64,000 bases of DNA from Bradyrhizobium diazoefficiens (GCF_016599855.1 NZ_CP067041.1:4030001-4094000); one strand, 5' to 3'. Positions 36,097 through 49,445 are shown, counted from the stretch's first letter. The notes: generated from the sequence alone by a model not told the origin. A program made the numbers and translations.

Positions 36097-36414
36097 TCAG
36101 TTCTGCGGGATCATCCGGACGAGATCGTGCGGATTGACGTAGTCGAGCTGAAAGCGCGCCCGCTCATCCAGCATGTCGGGGTCGATCTTTTCGGTGCGCA
36201 AGAGCGACACCCGCTGCTCGCTGCGGGCGCGCTCGCGCTTGAGCTGGGCGAGTTCGCTGGTCAGCGCGACGATCTCCTGGTCGAGCTCCTGGCGGGCGTT
36301 GAGGCCGTATTTGCCGGTATAGGCGTTGACGCCGAAATAGCCGACGATGGCAGCCGCCATCGCATAGAGGGCAAGACCGGTCAGGATCGATTTGAGGCGC
36401 GCGCGGGAGACCAT
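36097..36414 (-). CDS. ftsB: Septum formation initiator FtsB/DivIC
   Basis: 105 residues: a short basic N-terminus, one membrane helix (ILTGLALYAMAAAIVGYFGV), a coiled coil (about 42-78, RQELDQEIVALTSELAQLKR) and a C-terminal segment ARFQLDYVNPHDLVRMIPQN typical of the alphaproteobacterial divisome protein. It bridges FtsL and FtsQ at the septum. Being near eno is the usual gene order in Proteobacteria; here two oxidoreductase genes lie between them. Confidence 0.85.
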   Translation of the reverse strand: MVSRARLKSILTGLALYAMAAAIVGYFGVNAYTGKYGLNARQELDQEIVALTSELAQLKRERARSEQRVSLLRTEKIDPDMLDERARFQLDYVNPHDLVRMIPQN

Positions 36415-36521
36415 TTTGGCAAGATGAGCCAGCTTGGTTAAGGGAGTGCTAACCGCGCACGCCGCGCCACCGGTCTCGTCATGCCCGGGCTTGTCCGGAC
36501 ATGACGGAGGCTAGAGCGGCC

Positions 36522-37073
36522 TCAGCCGTGATGCTTGGCCACGTGCGTCGCGAAGGCGCCGAGATAGGCCTGGAGCACGCCCTTCAGCGAGTCCTTGGTC
36601 AGATTGCCCTCGGCATCGAAGGCGTCGCCGACCGCGTTCAGATAGGTCTCGGGCTGCTGCATGATCGGGCCGGAGATGCCCGGCAGGATATTCTGCAGAG
36701 TCTTGGCAGCGCTGACGCCCCCGAGCGGACCCGGCGAATTGGAGATGATGCCGACCGGTTTGCCGTTGAACGAGCTCTTGCCATAGGGCCGCGAGGCGAC
36801 GTCGATGGCGTTCTTCAACACGCCCGGGATGGCGCGATTGTACTCGGGGGTGACGAAGATGACGCCGTCGGACTTCTGCAGCTTCTCGCGGAAGGCCAGC
36901 CAGTCGGCCGGCGGCGCGCCCTCGAGGTCTTGATTGAAGAACGAGATGCCCTCGAGCGTGACGACCTCGAGCTTGAGAGAAGCTGGCGCGAGCTTGGTGA
37001 GCGCTTTGGCGATCTTCAGCGAAAAGCTGTCCTTGCGCAGGCTGCCGGCGATCACGACGATGTTGTAGGCCAT
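36522..37073 (-). CDS. NADPH-dependent FMN reductase
   Basis: 183 residues. Flavodoxin-like fold with the FMN phosphate loop IVVIAGSLRKDSFSLKIAKA at 5-24 and TPEYNRAIPGVLKNAIDVAS, the conserved flavin-binding loop, then ISNSPGPLGGVSAAK. This is the ChrR/YieF/azoreductase branch, which reduces quinones, chromate or azo dyes in vitro; the native substrate is unknown. ATG 37073 follows CCAAGGAAAA. Adjacent to a zinc-binding-type dehydrogenase on the same strand but 268 bp apart. Confidence 0.87.
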   Translation of the reverse strand: MAYNIVVIAGSLRKDSFSLKIAKALTKLAPASLKLEVVTLEGISFFNQDLEGAPPADWLAFREKLQKSDGVIFVTPEYNRAIPGVLKNAIDVASRPYGKSSFNGKPVGIISNSPGPLGGVSAAKTLQNILPGISGPIMQQPETYLNAVGDAFDAEGNLTKDSLKGVLQAYLGAFATHVAKHHG

Positions 37074-37341
37074 CAGATTTTCCTTGGATTGTCCCAGAAA
37101 CCTTGAGGGGAAGTGCCGGGCCGCACTTAAGCGATCGGAACCGATGGATGCAAGTGCATGAACCGGTCCGATTTGGAAACGCTGCGTTTCTGAACCGTCC
37201 CCTAGAAAAATCGAGCCGCCAAGCGACGGCCCGATCTTTCGTGCAAATCTGCAAGCGAGATCATATCTCGGATTCCACGCCGACGCGGTCTCCCACTTGG
37301 CTCAGAAGGCAAGACTCTTTTGGGTGACCTGCCCTCGCAGA

Positions 37342-38481
37342 TCACGACAATTTATTCGGATTGATGAGGAATTTTTCGCCGGTGGCACGTTTGGCGTACA
37401 CCGCGATGTTGGCGGGATCGAGCGCCTCCTGCAACGACACCACCTTGGTGTAGTGGCTGGCAAAGGTGGTCTTCAATTCGCTCACGACACGCTGGCGCAG
37501 CCGTCCGATGTCGGCAGGTCCGATCTTCTGCAGGAACGGGGTCAGCAACCAGCCGCCGACGCCCCAGGCCATACCGAAGCCGCGCGGCAGTTCAATGGGG
37601 CGGATATCGAGCGCGCCGTAGACATAGACCTGCTTGTGCACGCTGGATCCGTAACGGCTATATTCCTTCGCGGTTTTGTTGATCGCGATTTCCATGCAGT
37701 TGAGGATGTCGCCGGCGAGCTTGCCGCCGCCGATGGCATCGAAGGCGATGGTGGCGCCGGTTTCGACCAGCGCATTGGTGAGATCGTCGAGGAAGCTTGG
37801 CACGCTGGAATCGACGACATACTTGGCGCCGATCTTGTGCAGGATATCCGCCTGCTCCTTGCTGCGCACGATGTTGACCAGCGGGATGCCGTCCTTGATG
37901 CAGATCTTGTTCAGCATCTGGCCGAGATTGGAGGCGGCCGCGGTGTGCACCAGGGCCTTGTGGCCTTCGCGCCGCATCGTCTCGGTCATGCCGAGCGCGG
38001 TGAGCGGGTTGACGAACCAGGATGCCCCGTCCGCCGCCGTCGTGCCTTCGGGGAGCGGCTGGCAATCCCTCGCCTTCAGGGTCCGGTACTGCGCGTACAT
38101 GGCGCCGCCAATCATCGCGACCGTCTTGCCCATCAGCGCCTTCGCAGCATCCGACGAGCCGGTCTTGATGACGACGCCCGCGCCCTCATTGCCGACAGGC
38201 AAGGACTGATCGAGCCGCGCGCCCATCGCGCGCATCGCACCGTCAGGCACCTTTGCGGTGATGACGGGCGCCTCTTTTGTGCCGGACGCCTTGGCCGTGC
38301 TCATGTCGGCGGCGCCGACGAGCAGGCCGAGGTCGGACGGGTTGATCGGCGCCGCCTCGATGCGGACGACGACTTCGTCCTCGGCGGGCTCGGGGGTCGG
38401 CACGTCGACAAGCGAGATTTCGAGCTCGCCGCTTGTCTTGATCAGCGAACGCAGTTGCAGTCCGGTCTTGCCGTCGCTCAT
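37342..38481 (-). CDS. MDR-family zinc-type alcohol dehydrogenase / quinone oxidoreductase-like
   Basis: 379 residues from ATG 38481 (GGGGAGGATCGAC upstream). N-terminal GroES-like part (VVVRIEAAPINPSDLGLLVG, VGNEGAGVVIKTGSS) and a Rossmann part (ALVHTAAASNLGQMLNKICI, ATIAFDAIGGGKLAGDILNC). The zinc-ligand Cys/His of true alcohol dehydrogenases are not evident, so a quinone oxidoreductase-like NADPH reductase is more likely. Substrate unknown. It ends well before eno with the same orientation. Confidence 0.8.
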   Translation of the reverse strand: MSDGKTGLQLRSLIKTSGELEISLVDVPTPEPAEDEVVVRIEAAPINPSDLGLLVGAADMSTAKASGTKEAPVITAKVPDGAMRAMGARLDQSLPVGNEGAGVVIKTGSSDAAKALMGKTVAMIGGAMYAQYRTLKARDCQPLPEGTTAADGASWFVNPLTALGMTETMRREGHKALVHTAAASNLGQMLNKICIKDGIPLVNIVRSKEQADILHKIGAKYVVDSSVPSFLDDLTNALVETGATIAFDAIGGGKLAGDILNCMEIAINKTAKEYSRYGSSVHKQVYVYGALDIRPIELPRGFGMAWGVGGWLLTPFLQKIGPADIGRLRQRVVSELKTTFASHYTKVVSLQEALDPANIAVYAKRATGEKFLINPNKLS

Positions 38482-38513
38482 GTCGATCCTCCCCTGCCTC
38501 GTTAAGCGCCGGC

Positions 38514-40385
<1,872 letters not shown>

Positions 40386-40419
40386 TCTCGGCGCGGCGCG
40401 CCGCTCGTCATCTTCCCGA

Positions 40420-41631
40420 TCAGGCCCGCGCGTCCGACGGTGCACGCTGCTTCAGCAGCCTGGCGCAGACCAGACCCAGCACCACCATGATCGCGGCGCT
40501 CGCGAGCAGCGTCGGCAACTTGCCGCCATGCTGGAGGCCAAGGCCGTAGGCGATCGGGCCGACCGTCTGCCCCATGAAGAAGAAGAACGAATGCAGCGAC
40601 ATCGCGGTGGCGCGCGCCCCGATCGACAGCTCGCTGGCGAATACCTGCAGGCAGCCATGGATCATGTAGAAGCCCCAGCCCATCGCCAGCATGCTGAGGA
40701 ATTGCAGCTTCCATTGGGGACCGAAGGCGAGCACGCCGAGCTGCAGCCCGACGAGCCCCGCGCCCGCGATCATCATGCCCTTGACGCCGAGCCACGGCAG
40801 GAAGCGAGAGACCGTAAACGTGTAAAACAGCCCGCCGATCGCAAAGCCAGCGATCACGATGCCTGCGATCGACGGCGACTTCTCGCCGAGATCGAACAGC
40901 AGCGCGGCGATGAACGGAAACAGGCCGAACACGCAGCAGCCCTCGACGAAAACGGCCGAGTAGCAGTAGCGCGTGTTGGGGTTGGCGAAAATGGTGCGAT
41001 AGCCTTGCCGCAAAGTCCTCAGATCGGTTTTCGGGGGAGCCGTCAGCGCAGCGCCGCGAAAGCCCGCCGCCACCGCCACGGCCGCGATCAGGCCCAGCGC
41101 GCCAAGGATCATGAGCACACCGCGCCAGCCGATGAGTTCGCCGATAATGCCGGAAGCGGTCGCGCCAAGCAGATTGCCGGTCATCGACCCCGCAAGCGTG
41201 CGCCCGATCGCAACCTGCCGCTTGCCGGGCGCGACGAGGTCGGCGGTCAGGCCGAGAGCCACCGGAAATACGCCGCCGGAGGCGATGCCGGCCAGGATGC
41301 GGCTGGCGAACAGGCCCGAGAAAGTGCTCGCGACCGCGCCGAGAATGCAGGCGACGCCGAGCAGCGCCAGGCACAGCGTCATGAGCCGCGCCTTGCCGAA
41401 CATATCGGCAGCCGCTCCGATCACGGGCTGGACCAGCGCGTAGATCAGGGCATAGCCGGCCGCGATGCTGGCAGCCATCGTGATGCTGATCGAAAAATCC
41501 TCGGCGACATGCGGCAGCACCGGATCGAGCGCGCGCGTGGACAATGCCGCCGAGAAGCTCGCGAGCGCGATGATGTTGATCGCGGGCGGAAATTTCTGGT
41601 CGGAGGGCGGCCTGGTTACAGGCTGGTGCAT
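40420..41631 (-). CDS. MFS transporter
   Basis: 403 residues, 12 membrane helices, e.g. IIALASFSAALSTRALDPVL, AASIAAGYALIYALVQPVIG, RLMTLCLALLGVACILGAVA and LPTLLASAAIMVVLGLVCAR. The A-motif-like GAAADMFGKARLM sits between helices 2 and 3. It resembles sugar/drug efflux MFS permeases (AraJ/NepI-like). Substrate unknown. ATG 41629-41631 overlaps the stop of kdsA by one base (TGATG), so it is translated together with kdsA. Confidence 0.85.
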   Translation of the reverse strand: MHQPVTRPPSDQKFPPAINIIALASFSAALSTRALDPVLPHVAEDFSISITMAASIAAGYALIYALVQPVIGAAADMFGKARLMTLCLALLGVACILGAVASTFSGLFASRILAGIASGGVFPVALGLTADLVAPGKRQVAIGRTLAGSMTGNLLGATASGIIGELIGWRGVLMILGALGLIAAVAVAAGFRGAALTAPPKTDLRTLRQGYRTIFANPNTRYCYSAVFVEGCCVFGLFPFIAALLFDLGEKSPSIAGIVIAGFAIGGLFYTFTVSRFLPWLGVKGMMIAGAGLVGLQLGVLAFGPQWKLQFLSMLAMGWGFYMIHGCLQVFASELSIGARATAMSLHSFFFFMGQTVGPIAYGLGLQHGGKLPTLLASAAIMVVLGLVCARLLKQRAPSDARA

Positions 41632-42482
41632 CACCGTGATGTGCTTTTTGTCACCGCGTCGAACGCCATCAGCGTGCGGATCAGCCCCTCGAACTCGCGC
41701 AGCGGCACCATGTTCGGGCCGTCGGAAGGCGCTCGATCCGGATCGGGGTGGGTTTCGATAAAAACACCGGCGACACCGACCGCCACGGCCGCACGCGCCA
41801 GCACCGGCACGAATTCGCGCTCGCCGCCGGAGGAAGCGCCCTTCCCGCCCGGCTGCTGCACCGAATGCGTGGCATCGAAGATCACGGGTGCGCCGGTCGT
41901 GCGCGCCATGATCGGCAGCGCGCGCATGTCGGAGATAAGCGTGTTGTAGCCGAAGGAGGCGCCGCGCTCGGTGACGAGCACATTGGGATTGTCCGCGGTG
42001 GTAATCTTGGCGACGACGTTCGCCATGTCCCAGGGCGCCAGGAACTGGCCCTTCTTGACGTTGACGACCTTGCCGGTTGCGGCCGCGGCCAGCAGCAGAT
42101 CGGTCTGCCGGCACAGGAAGGCCGGGATCTGCAAGACGTCGACGGCTTGCGCCACTTCCGCGCATTGCGCGGCATCGTGCACGTCGGTCAGCACGGGCAG
42201 ACCGAGCGAGGAGCGGATCTCGGCGAAGATCGGCAGCGACTGCGCGAGCCCGAGGCCGCGCGCAGCGGAGGCGCTGGTGCGGTTGGCCTTGTCGAACGAG
42301 GTCTTGTAGACGAGCCCGATGTTCAGCCGCGCGGCAATCTCCTTCAGCGCGGAGGCGACCTCCAGCGCATGCTGACGGCTTTCGAGCTGGCAGGGCCCTG
42401 CAATGATCGAGATCGGCAGATCATTGCCGAACCTGACCGTGCCAACGCTGACGACCGGCGCCGCTGATGTCGAAGAGCTCAA
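41631..42482 (-). CDS. kdsA: 3-deoxy-8-phosphooctulonate synthase (KDO8P synthase)
   Basis: 283 residues. [94 protein letters not shown] and [20 protein letters not shown] are canonical. It condenses PEP with arabinose-5-phosphate for LPS KDO. No ATG is available; the family start falls at TTG 42482 (or TTG 42488), with GAGGG upstream. Close to eno and pyrG, as commonly seen. Overlaps the MFS gene start. Confidence 0.92.
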   Translation of the reverse strand: MSSSTSAAPVVSVGTVRFGNDLPISIIAGPCQLESRQHALEVASALKEIAARLNIGLVYKTSFDKANRTSASAARGLGLAQSLPIFAEIRSSLGLPVLTDVHDAAQCAEVAQAVDVLQIPAFLCRQTDLLLAAAATGKVVNVKKGQFLAPWDMANVVAKITTADNPNVLVTERGASFGYNTLISDMRALPIMARTTGAPVIFDATHSVQQPGGKGASSGGEREFVPVLARAAVAVGVAGVFIETHPDPDRAPSDGPNMVPLREFEGLIRTLMAFDAVTKSTSR

Positions 42483-42602
42483 GACCAATCCCTCGTTTCG
42501 CCGCGACCATAGCGGCGATGAGGGTCGGATCAACCCTATTTGGCCCGGGCCACCAGAATATCAGGGTTGCGCGCAGCATCGTTTCCCGCGCGCTGATCGG
42601 CG

Positions 42603-42929
42603 CTATTTCACGGCCGAGAAGGCGGTCGGCGCCAGAATCTGGCTGACGATGTTCTCGACGATCTGCCCGTCGGCCTCGGTCTTGGCGCGCGCCTCGATCC
42701 AGTCCGGATCGGTCATGAACGCGGTCCATTTCTTCTCGCGCTCCGCCAAGGACTCCCAAGCAAGAAAGTAGGTAAGTTCCTGATTGGAGATGCCGATCAG
42801 CGTGGTGAAGAACCCGGCCTGCTTGATGCCGTGCTTCTCCCAGATCTTCAGCGTCATCGTCTCAAAGCGCTTCAAGAGCGCCGGCAGGCGGCCGGGCACG
42901 CAGCGGTATTGTCGCATTTCGTAGATCAT
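42603..42929 (-). CDS. NIPSNAP-family protein
   Basis: 108 residues. MIYEMRQYRCVPGRLPALLK, RFETMTLKIWEKHGIKQAGF, NQELTYFLAWESLAEREKKW is the NIPSNAP/Dabb-like ferredoxin-fold pattern. These proteins often act as dimeric barrels; no reaction is known. ATG 42929. Same strand as kdsA with a 114-bp gap. Confidence 0.85.
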   Translation of the reverse strand: MIYEMRQYRCVPGRLPALLKRFETMTLKIWEKHGIKQAGFFTTLIGISNQELTYFLAWESLAEREKKWTAFMTDPDWIEARAKTEADGQIVENIVSQILAPTAFSAVK

Positions 42930-43009
42930 CGGAGCTCATTCCCTGCATTGTTGTTCTTGCAAGGCGCTTGTCGCAACAAAATGCGCGATCGTCAAAGGCC
43001 AGCACTCCG

Positions 43010-43405
43010 TCAGGGCGCCTGCTTCGCCGGATCGATGACATTCGCATCCGCGGCTCCCGATTGATCGTCGGTTTGGGGTCGGAAAGGCGTTCGTCCCATC
43101 CAGGGTTGCGGCTGAATAAATTGGAGCCAATCCTTCACGGAAGGAATCCAGCCCAAGTCGTCCATCACATGCTGCTCGCCGATCGTCCGCACGGGAACCC
43201 GCTTCCCGTTGCCGTTCTTGATGGTCGCGCCAAAAATCGCTTCACAGAGGAAGATGCCTTCGCTGTGATGACGAAGCGCCCGATGGCGAAAATCGGCCAA
43301 GTGAGCTTTGCTCTCGTCAAACCAGTCATGGATCGCGAGATAGTCCTCAGGACTCCCCCCGAACAGCTTCGCCGACCGGACCGCATGATGGTAGGGATGG
43401 GCCAT
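43010..43405 (-). CDS. DUF6915-like protein of unknown function
   Basis: 131 residues. MAHPYHHAVRSAKLFGGSPE, DYLAIHDWFDESKAHLADFR, HRALRHHSEGIFLCEAIFGA and VRTIGEQHVMDDLGWIPSVK are unusually His- and Trp-rich. I connect it, from memory, with DUF6915 (His-rich, short), with moderate certainty; no function is known. The many His and Asp/Glu could bind metal. Two bp after the gene at 43408-44103, so the pair is probably one operon. Confidence 0.62.
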   Translation of the reverse strand: MAHPYHHAVRSAKLFGGSPEDYLAIHDWFDESKAHLADFRHRALRHHSEGIFLCEAIFGATIKNGNGKRVPVRTIGEQHVMDDLGWIPSVKDWLQFIQPQPWMGRTPFRPQTDDQSGAADANVIDPAKQAP

Positions 43406-43407
43406 GA

Positions 43408-44103
43408 TCAGCCAATCTCCCCCTCGGCAGAGCCAAACACGACCGCGGCGTCCTTCTCGTCCGTAATTGTACAGGCGTCGAAATCGATCGTCAGGACACC
43501 GCGCAGCATGAATGCGCCTGCATCGAATCTGCCCATGATCGCGCTGGCCGCGTCGTCGATCAGCGCCGAATAATCAAGCCCCCAGTTGCCAACCTCCAAG
43601 ATCACCCGGCCATCATTCATTTCGACTGACCGAAAATGGGTGAAGCTTTCGTCGCCGCCGCCGTCGTAAGCGCCGACAACCCGCTTGACACCGGCGGCGC
43701 GAAACTTGGCAACCAGCCGCGATATTTTCCACAGTGCGTGTTTCGCGATCGCGTCTTCGCGTTCCTCAAATTTCGATCGCCAGTCCTGCCATTGCTCGGG
43801 CGACGGCTCTGGAGCTGGCGCAGGCGTCTGCGCAGAGGTCGGTTGACGTCCGAACACGCGCGCAAAGAATCCCTGAGTGATTGGAGCTACGACAGGCTGT
43901 ACGACGCGCAACGGGGACTGCGGCGGGTCGGGAATGATGGGCTCAGGCCCCGGCGTTTCCTGAAACGAGAGCACGCTCGCTTTGGCACGCCAAGGATCAA
44001 CATACTCAAACGCAGCTAATTCCGGCGCATCGATACCTTCAGATTCAGCCTGTTCGAGATAGACATCCCATTCAGGCGTACCCTCGCCAATATAGTAGGG
44101 CAT
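43408..44103 (-). CDS. Protein of unknown function, partner of the DUF6915-like gene
   Basis: 231 residues from ATG 44103; an upstream TTG at 44127 is less likely. N-terminal MPYYIGEGTPEWDVYLEQA, a Pro-rich linker (about 60-105), then a charged helical stretch (WQDWRSKFEEREDAIAKHAL) and a C-terminal part with GVKRVVGAYDGGGDESFTHF and ILEVGNWGLDYSALIDDAAS. The YDGGGDE segment recalls DUF6878-like proteins, which I cannot confirm. No secretion signal. Isolated pair between NIPSNAP and pyrG. Confidence 0.55.
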   Translation of the reverse strand: MPYYIGEGTPEWDVYLEQAESEGIDAPELAAFEYVDPWRAKASVLSFQETPGPEPIIPDPPQSPLRVVQPVVAPITQGFFARVFGRQPTSAQTPAPAPEPSPEQWQDWRSKFEEREDAIAKHALWKISRLVAKFRAAGVKRVVGAYDGGGDESFTHFRSVEMNDGRVILEVGNWGLDYSALIDDAASAIMGRFDAGAFMLRGVLTIDFDACTITDEKDAAVVFGSAEGEIG

Positions 44104-44224
44104 TCCAACACCACCAGCGATTGTCAATGTCGGAACACTGCCACGCTGGATAGCGACGGTCTATGGCAAATCCGCGCTTCAGCGTCTGCCGACGTCGATG
44201 GGACGCTCGTCCTGCAAATCGATC

Positions 44225-45868
<1,644 letters not shown>

Positions 45869-46022
45869 TTAATCCCTCGAATTCGATTCGCCAAAGCGAT
45901 TCGTATTCCGCCCCAAAGATTCTGCGGGCCTGTGGGTGATCCGAAACTGAGAGTGGTGACAGGGCCTTGATGGGGATTCTTGATGCAGGACGATAGCCAC
46001 CGCCCTGCATGGCCCCCCTGCT

Positions 46023-46412
46023 TTATTGCGAGCGCGGCACCTGCGGGCCTGACGGCGCTGCCGGAGCCTGCTGCTGCTCGTCCGCCTTCTTCAGCGTGTC
46101 CAGAATGCCGCCCGAGGTCGGCGGGGCGATCGGCCCGCCGCCGGCCGGCTGGGTCTGCGACGCCGGCTGGCCGATAATCGAGGTCGGCGCGCGGTTGTAG
46201 CCGGCGTACCAGGATAGGAACAGGCTGGTCAGGAAGAAGCCGGCCGCAAGGACCGCGGTCGTCCGTGACAATAGATTCGCTGTGCCGCGGCTCGACATAA
46301 AGCCCGCGCCTCCGCCCATGCCGAGGCCGCCGCCTTCTGACTTCTGGAGCAGGACGGCACCGATCATGATGACAACGATCATGAGGTGGACGACGATAAC
46401 AACGGTCTGCAT
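46023..46412 (-). CDS. secG: Preprotein translocase subunit SecG
   Basis: 129 residues. Two helices (VVIVVHLMIVVIMIGAVLLQ and TTAVLAAGFFLTSLFLSWYA) with KSEGGGLGMGGG between, the SecG signature, and a Pro/Gln-rich C-terminal tail longer than in E. coli. Part of the SecYEG channel. tpiA-secG-pyrG on one strand is the usual alphaproteobacterial order. Confidence 0.93.
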   Translation of the reverse strand: MQTVVIVVHLMIVVIMIGAVLLQKSEGGGLGMGGGAGFMSSRGTANLLSRTTAVLAAGFFLTSLFLSWYAGYNRAPTSIIGQPASQTQPAGGGPIAPPTSGGILDTLKKADEQQQAPAAPSGPQVPRSQ

Positions 46413-46552
46413 GGTATCCTTCCGTCACAAGCCGATAGCGCCGAGACGGCGGCCGATCGCGCTTCGCGGGTTTTCCTGAAGTTGCGCGGTGTTACACGAT
46501 CGGAAGGGGCATTGCCACCCCCGATCGGCCACGGCCGGCGCTTTACGCTTAG

Positions 46553-47308
46553 CTAGGGGCAGCCCTTGGCAATGGCAAGGAAATCGGCGGCTTTCAGGCT
46601 GGCACCGCCGACCAGCGCGCCGTTGACGTTTTTGACCGCCATCAGTTCGGCCGCATTCGAAGGCTTGACCGAGCCGCCGTACAGGATCCGCATCCGACCC
46701 CCGTCCTCCTTGAACCTGATGGTCAGGAGTTCCCGGATAAAGCCATGAATCTGCTCGACATCCTTGGCGGTGGGCGTGAGACCCGTGCCGATCGCCCAGA
46801 CCGGCTCATAGGCCACCACCAGGTTGGCGGCCGTGGAGCCGTCCGGCAGCGAGCCGTTGAGCTGGCCGCGCAGGATGTCCAAGGTCTGGCCGGCATCGCG
46901 CTGCGCTTGCGTCTCGCCGATGCAGACGATCGCGACCACCCCGGCCCGCCAGGCCGCTTCCGCCTTCTGCCGGATCAGGGCATCGCCCTCGCCGTGATCG
47001 GCACGGCGCTCGGAATGGCCGACGATGATGGCCGTCGCACCCGCGTCCGCCAGCATTTCGGCCGCGATATCGCCGGTATGGGCGCCGGAAGCGTTGGGAT
47101 GGCAATCCTGGGCCCCCACGGCGACCTTCTTGCCTCGCGCCTTGTCGGCAAAGGCCGCGATCAGGGTCGCCGGCGGGCAGACCAGCAGATCGACCTTGCC
47201 GGCCACCTCTGCCGCTCCATCGAGCATGGCGTCGAATTCGGCGGCCGCAGCCTTCAGCCCGTTCATTTTCCAATTGCCCGCGATCAGCGGCCGGATGGCA
47301 TCGGTCAT
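46553..47308 (-). CDS. tpiA: Triosephosphate isomerase
   Basis: 251 residues from ATG 47308. [20 protein letters not shown] (N and K of the active site), [20 protein letters not shown] with catalytic His, [17 protein letters not shown] with catalytic Glu, and the C-terminal phosphate loop [20 protein letters not shown]. Interconverts DHAP and GAP. Divergent from ppiD. Confidence 0.96.
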   Translation of the reverse strand: MTDAIRPLIAGNWKMNGLKAAAAEFDAMLDGAAEVAGKVDLLVCPPATLIAAFADKARGKKVAVGAQDCHPNASGAHTGDIAAEMLADAGATAIIVGHSERRADHGEGDALIRQKAEAAWRAGVVAIVCIGETQAQRDAGQTLDILRGQLNGSLPDGSTAANLVVAYEPVWAIGTGLTPTAKDVEQIHGFIRELLTIRFKEDGGRMRILYGGSVKPSNAAELMAVKNVNGALVGGASLKAADFLAIAKGCP

Positions 47309-47532
47309 GTCAATGTCCAGCAAAATGAGCTTTGTGCATGCGCTAGCAGAGGTCCTGCTGCAGTTCCAGAGACCAAGAGCCCTTTAGCCGCAGCTTTCGG
47401 AGGTTGACCTGACCTGAGGTTGCGGGGGGAAAGCCGCCACTTTATGATGGCATATCAAATTGGTGACGCGCTTCTGCGGAATCTGCATTAAGACGCGCTC
47501 CCGTTCCCCTCCTGCCAAACAAGTTGGACCAA

Positions 47533-49431
47533 ATGCTTCGAGGAATGCGCAAGGCCTCATCAAACTGGGTCGGCAAGACCATCATGGCCGTCGTGATGGG
47601 CGTGTTGATCATCAGCTTCGGCATTTGGGGCATCGCCGACATCTTCCGGGGCTTCGGGCAGTCCACGTTGGCCAAGGTCGGCCACACCGAGATCTCGCTG
47701 AACGAGTTCCGCCAGATCTACACCGACCGCCTCCAGCAGATCGGCCGCCAGTTCGGCCGGCCGCTGACGCCGGAACAGGCGCGCGCGTTCGGCCTTGACC
47801 GCCAGGTGCTGCAGCAGACGATTGCGGAAGCCGCCCTCGACGAAAACGCGCGCCGGCTCGGCCTCGGCCAGTCCGACGATCAGATCCGCCAGCTCATCAT
47901 GAACGATCCAAACTTTAGGGGCGTCGATGGCAAGTTCGATGCGAACCGCTTCCAGGCCGTGATCCGCAATTTCGGCTACACCGAGCAGCGTTACGTGGCC
48001 GAGCAGCGCAAGGTGGCGCTCCGCCGGCAGATCACCGGCACGATCGGCGCCGGCCTCGAGCCGCCGAAGACCATGCTCGAGGCGGCAACGCGTTTCCAGA
48101 ATGAGCAGCGCTCGATCGAGTTCGTCAGGCTTGATGCGGCGCAGGCGGGCACCATCGAGGCGCCCTCGCCCGAGGCGCTCGCCGCCTATTTCGAGGACCA
48201 CAAGGTCCAGTTCCGCGCGCCCGAATACCGCAAGATCGTCTTCGCGGTGATCTCGCCGGAGGATATCGCCAAGTGGACCGACGTTTCCGACGAGGACGCG
48301 AAAAAGCTGTTCGAGCAGCGCAAGGACCAGCTCGGCACGCCTGAGAAGCGCCAGATCCAACAGATCGTATTCCCGAATGTCGCCGAGGCACAGGCCGCGC
48401 GCGAGCGCCTGGTCGGCGGGATGTCATTTGAGGATCTCGGCAAGGAGCGCGGGCTGAGTCCCTCCGACGTCGATCTCGGGCTCGTGACCAAATCCTCACT
48501 CGAACCCGCCGTTGGCAATGCTGCCTTCGCGCTTCGTGTTGGCGAGATCAGCCAGCCGATCCAGGGGCCGATTGGCGTCTCAATCATCAAGGTCAACAAG
48601 ATCGAGCCGGCGGTCGAGGCGAACTACGCGACCCTTGCCCCCGCCATCAAGCGCGAGATCGCCGCCGGACGCGCGCGCGCCAAGGTCGGCGAACTCCGCG
48701 ACAAGATGGAGGATGAACGCGGTGCCGGCACCAGCGTCGCCGAGGCCGCGCAGAAGCTCGGCATCACCGCCGTGACCATCGACGCGGTCGACCGCTCCGG
48801 CCGCGCGCCGAATGGGCAGCCGGTCGAGAACATTCCGCAGGGCCTCGACGTGGTGTCGCAGGCCTTCAACAGCGACGTCGGCGTCGACAACGACCCGATC
48901 TCGTACAAGGGCGGCTATGTCTGGTACGACGTGCTCGCCATCACGCCGTCGCGCGACCGCAATCTCGACGAGGTCCGCGACCAGGTCGAGGCGCGCTGGC
49001 GCCAGGACCAGATCGCCGCCAGGCTGAAGACCAAGGCGACCGAGATGGTCCAGAAGCTCGAACAGGGCGGCAAGCTCGCCGACGAAGCGACCACCATCGG
49101 CGCCAAGGTCGAGACCGCCAGCGGCTTCAAGCGCGACGATCAACCCGCCGGCGTGTCCGCGAACATCGTTGCGGCGGCCTTCCGCACCGCCAAGGACGGC
49201 GTCGGACAGGTGCCCGTGACCGGCGGCACCGAGGTGATCGTCTACCGTGTCACCGACATCGTGGAGCCCACCGTCGACACCGCCTCTGACGCCGTCAAGA
49301 AGCTGAAGGACGGCATCGACCGGTCGCTGACCGACGAGCAGGTCGCCTCCTACGTCAACAAGCTTGAAGCCGACATCGGGACCAGCATTAATCAGGCCGC
49401 CTTCGCGCAAGTGACCGGCGCGAACCAGTGA
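47533..49431 (+). CDS. ppiD: Membrane-anchored peptidyl-prolyl isomerase, PpiD/SurA-N family
   Basis: 632 residues. A single N-terminal membrane helix (IMAVVMGVLIISFGIWGIAD) and a SurA-N chaperone domain (about 40-170: LAKVGHTEISLNEFRQIYTD) are followed by parvulin-like segments (260-370, LVGGMSFEDLGKERGLSPSD, LVTKSSLEPAVGNAAFALRV, GPIGVSIIKVNKIEP). A periplasmic chaperone at the inner-membrane exit of Sec. Start ATG 47533 chosen; TTG 47524 or ATG 47545 are alternatives. Starts the plus-strand run ppiD-trpD-trpC-moaC. Confidence 0.85.
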   Translation: MLRGMRKASSNWVGKTIMAVVMGVLIISFGIWGIADIFRGFGQSTLAKVGHTEISLNEFRQIYTDRLQQIGRQFGRPLTPEQARAFGLDRQVLQQTIAEAALDENARRLGLGQSDDQIRQLIMNDPNFRGVDGKFDANRFQAVIRNFGYTEQRYVAEQRKVALRRQITGTIGAGLEPPKTMLEAATRFQNEQRSIEFVRLDAAQAGTIEAPSPEALAAYFEDHKVQFRAPEYRKIVFAVISPEDIAKWTDVSDEDAKKLFEQRKDQLGTPEKRQIQQIVFPNVAEAQAARERLVGGMSFEDLGKERGLSPSDVDLGLVTKSSLEPAVGNAAFALRVGEISQPIQGPIGVSIIKVNKIEPAVEANYATLAPAIKREIAAGRARAKVGELRDKMEDERGAGTSVAEAAQKLGITAVTIDAVDRSGRAPNGQPVENIPQGLDVVSQAFNSDVGVDNDPISYKGGYVWYDVLAITPSRDRNLDEVRDQVEARWRQDQIAARLKTKATEMVQKLEQGGKLADEATTIGAKVETASGFKRDDQPAGVSANIVAAAFRTAKDGVGQVPVTGGTEVIVYRVTDIVEPTVDTASDAVKKLKDGIDRSLTDEQVASYVNKLEADIGTSINQAAFAQVTGANQ

Positions 49432-49445
49432 GTTGAAAGCACGCG

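Noticed and set aside
37297..38505. Long plus-strand frame opposite the MDR dehydrogenase
   Set aside because: Shadow; the minus-strand dehydrogenase has a good ribosome site and clear motifs.
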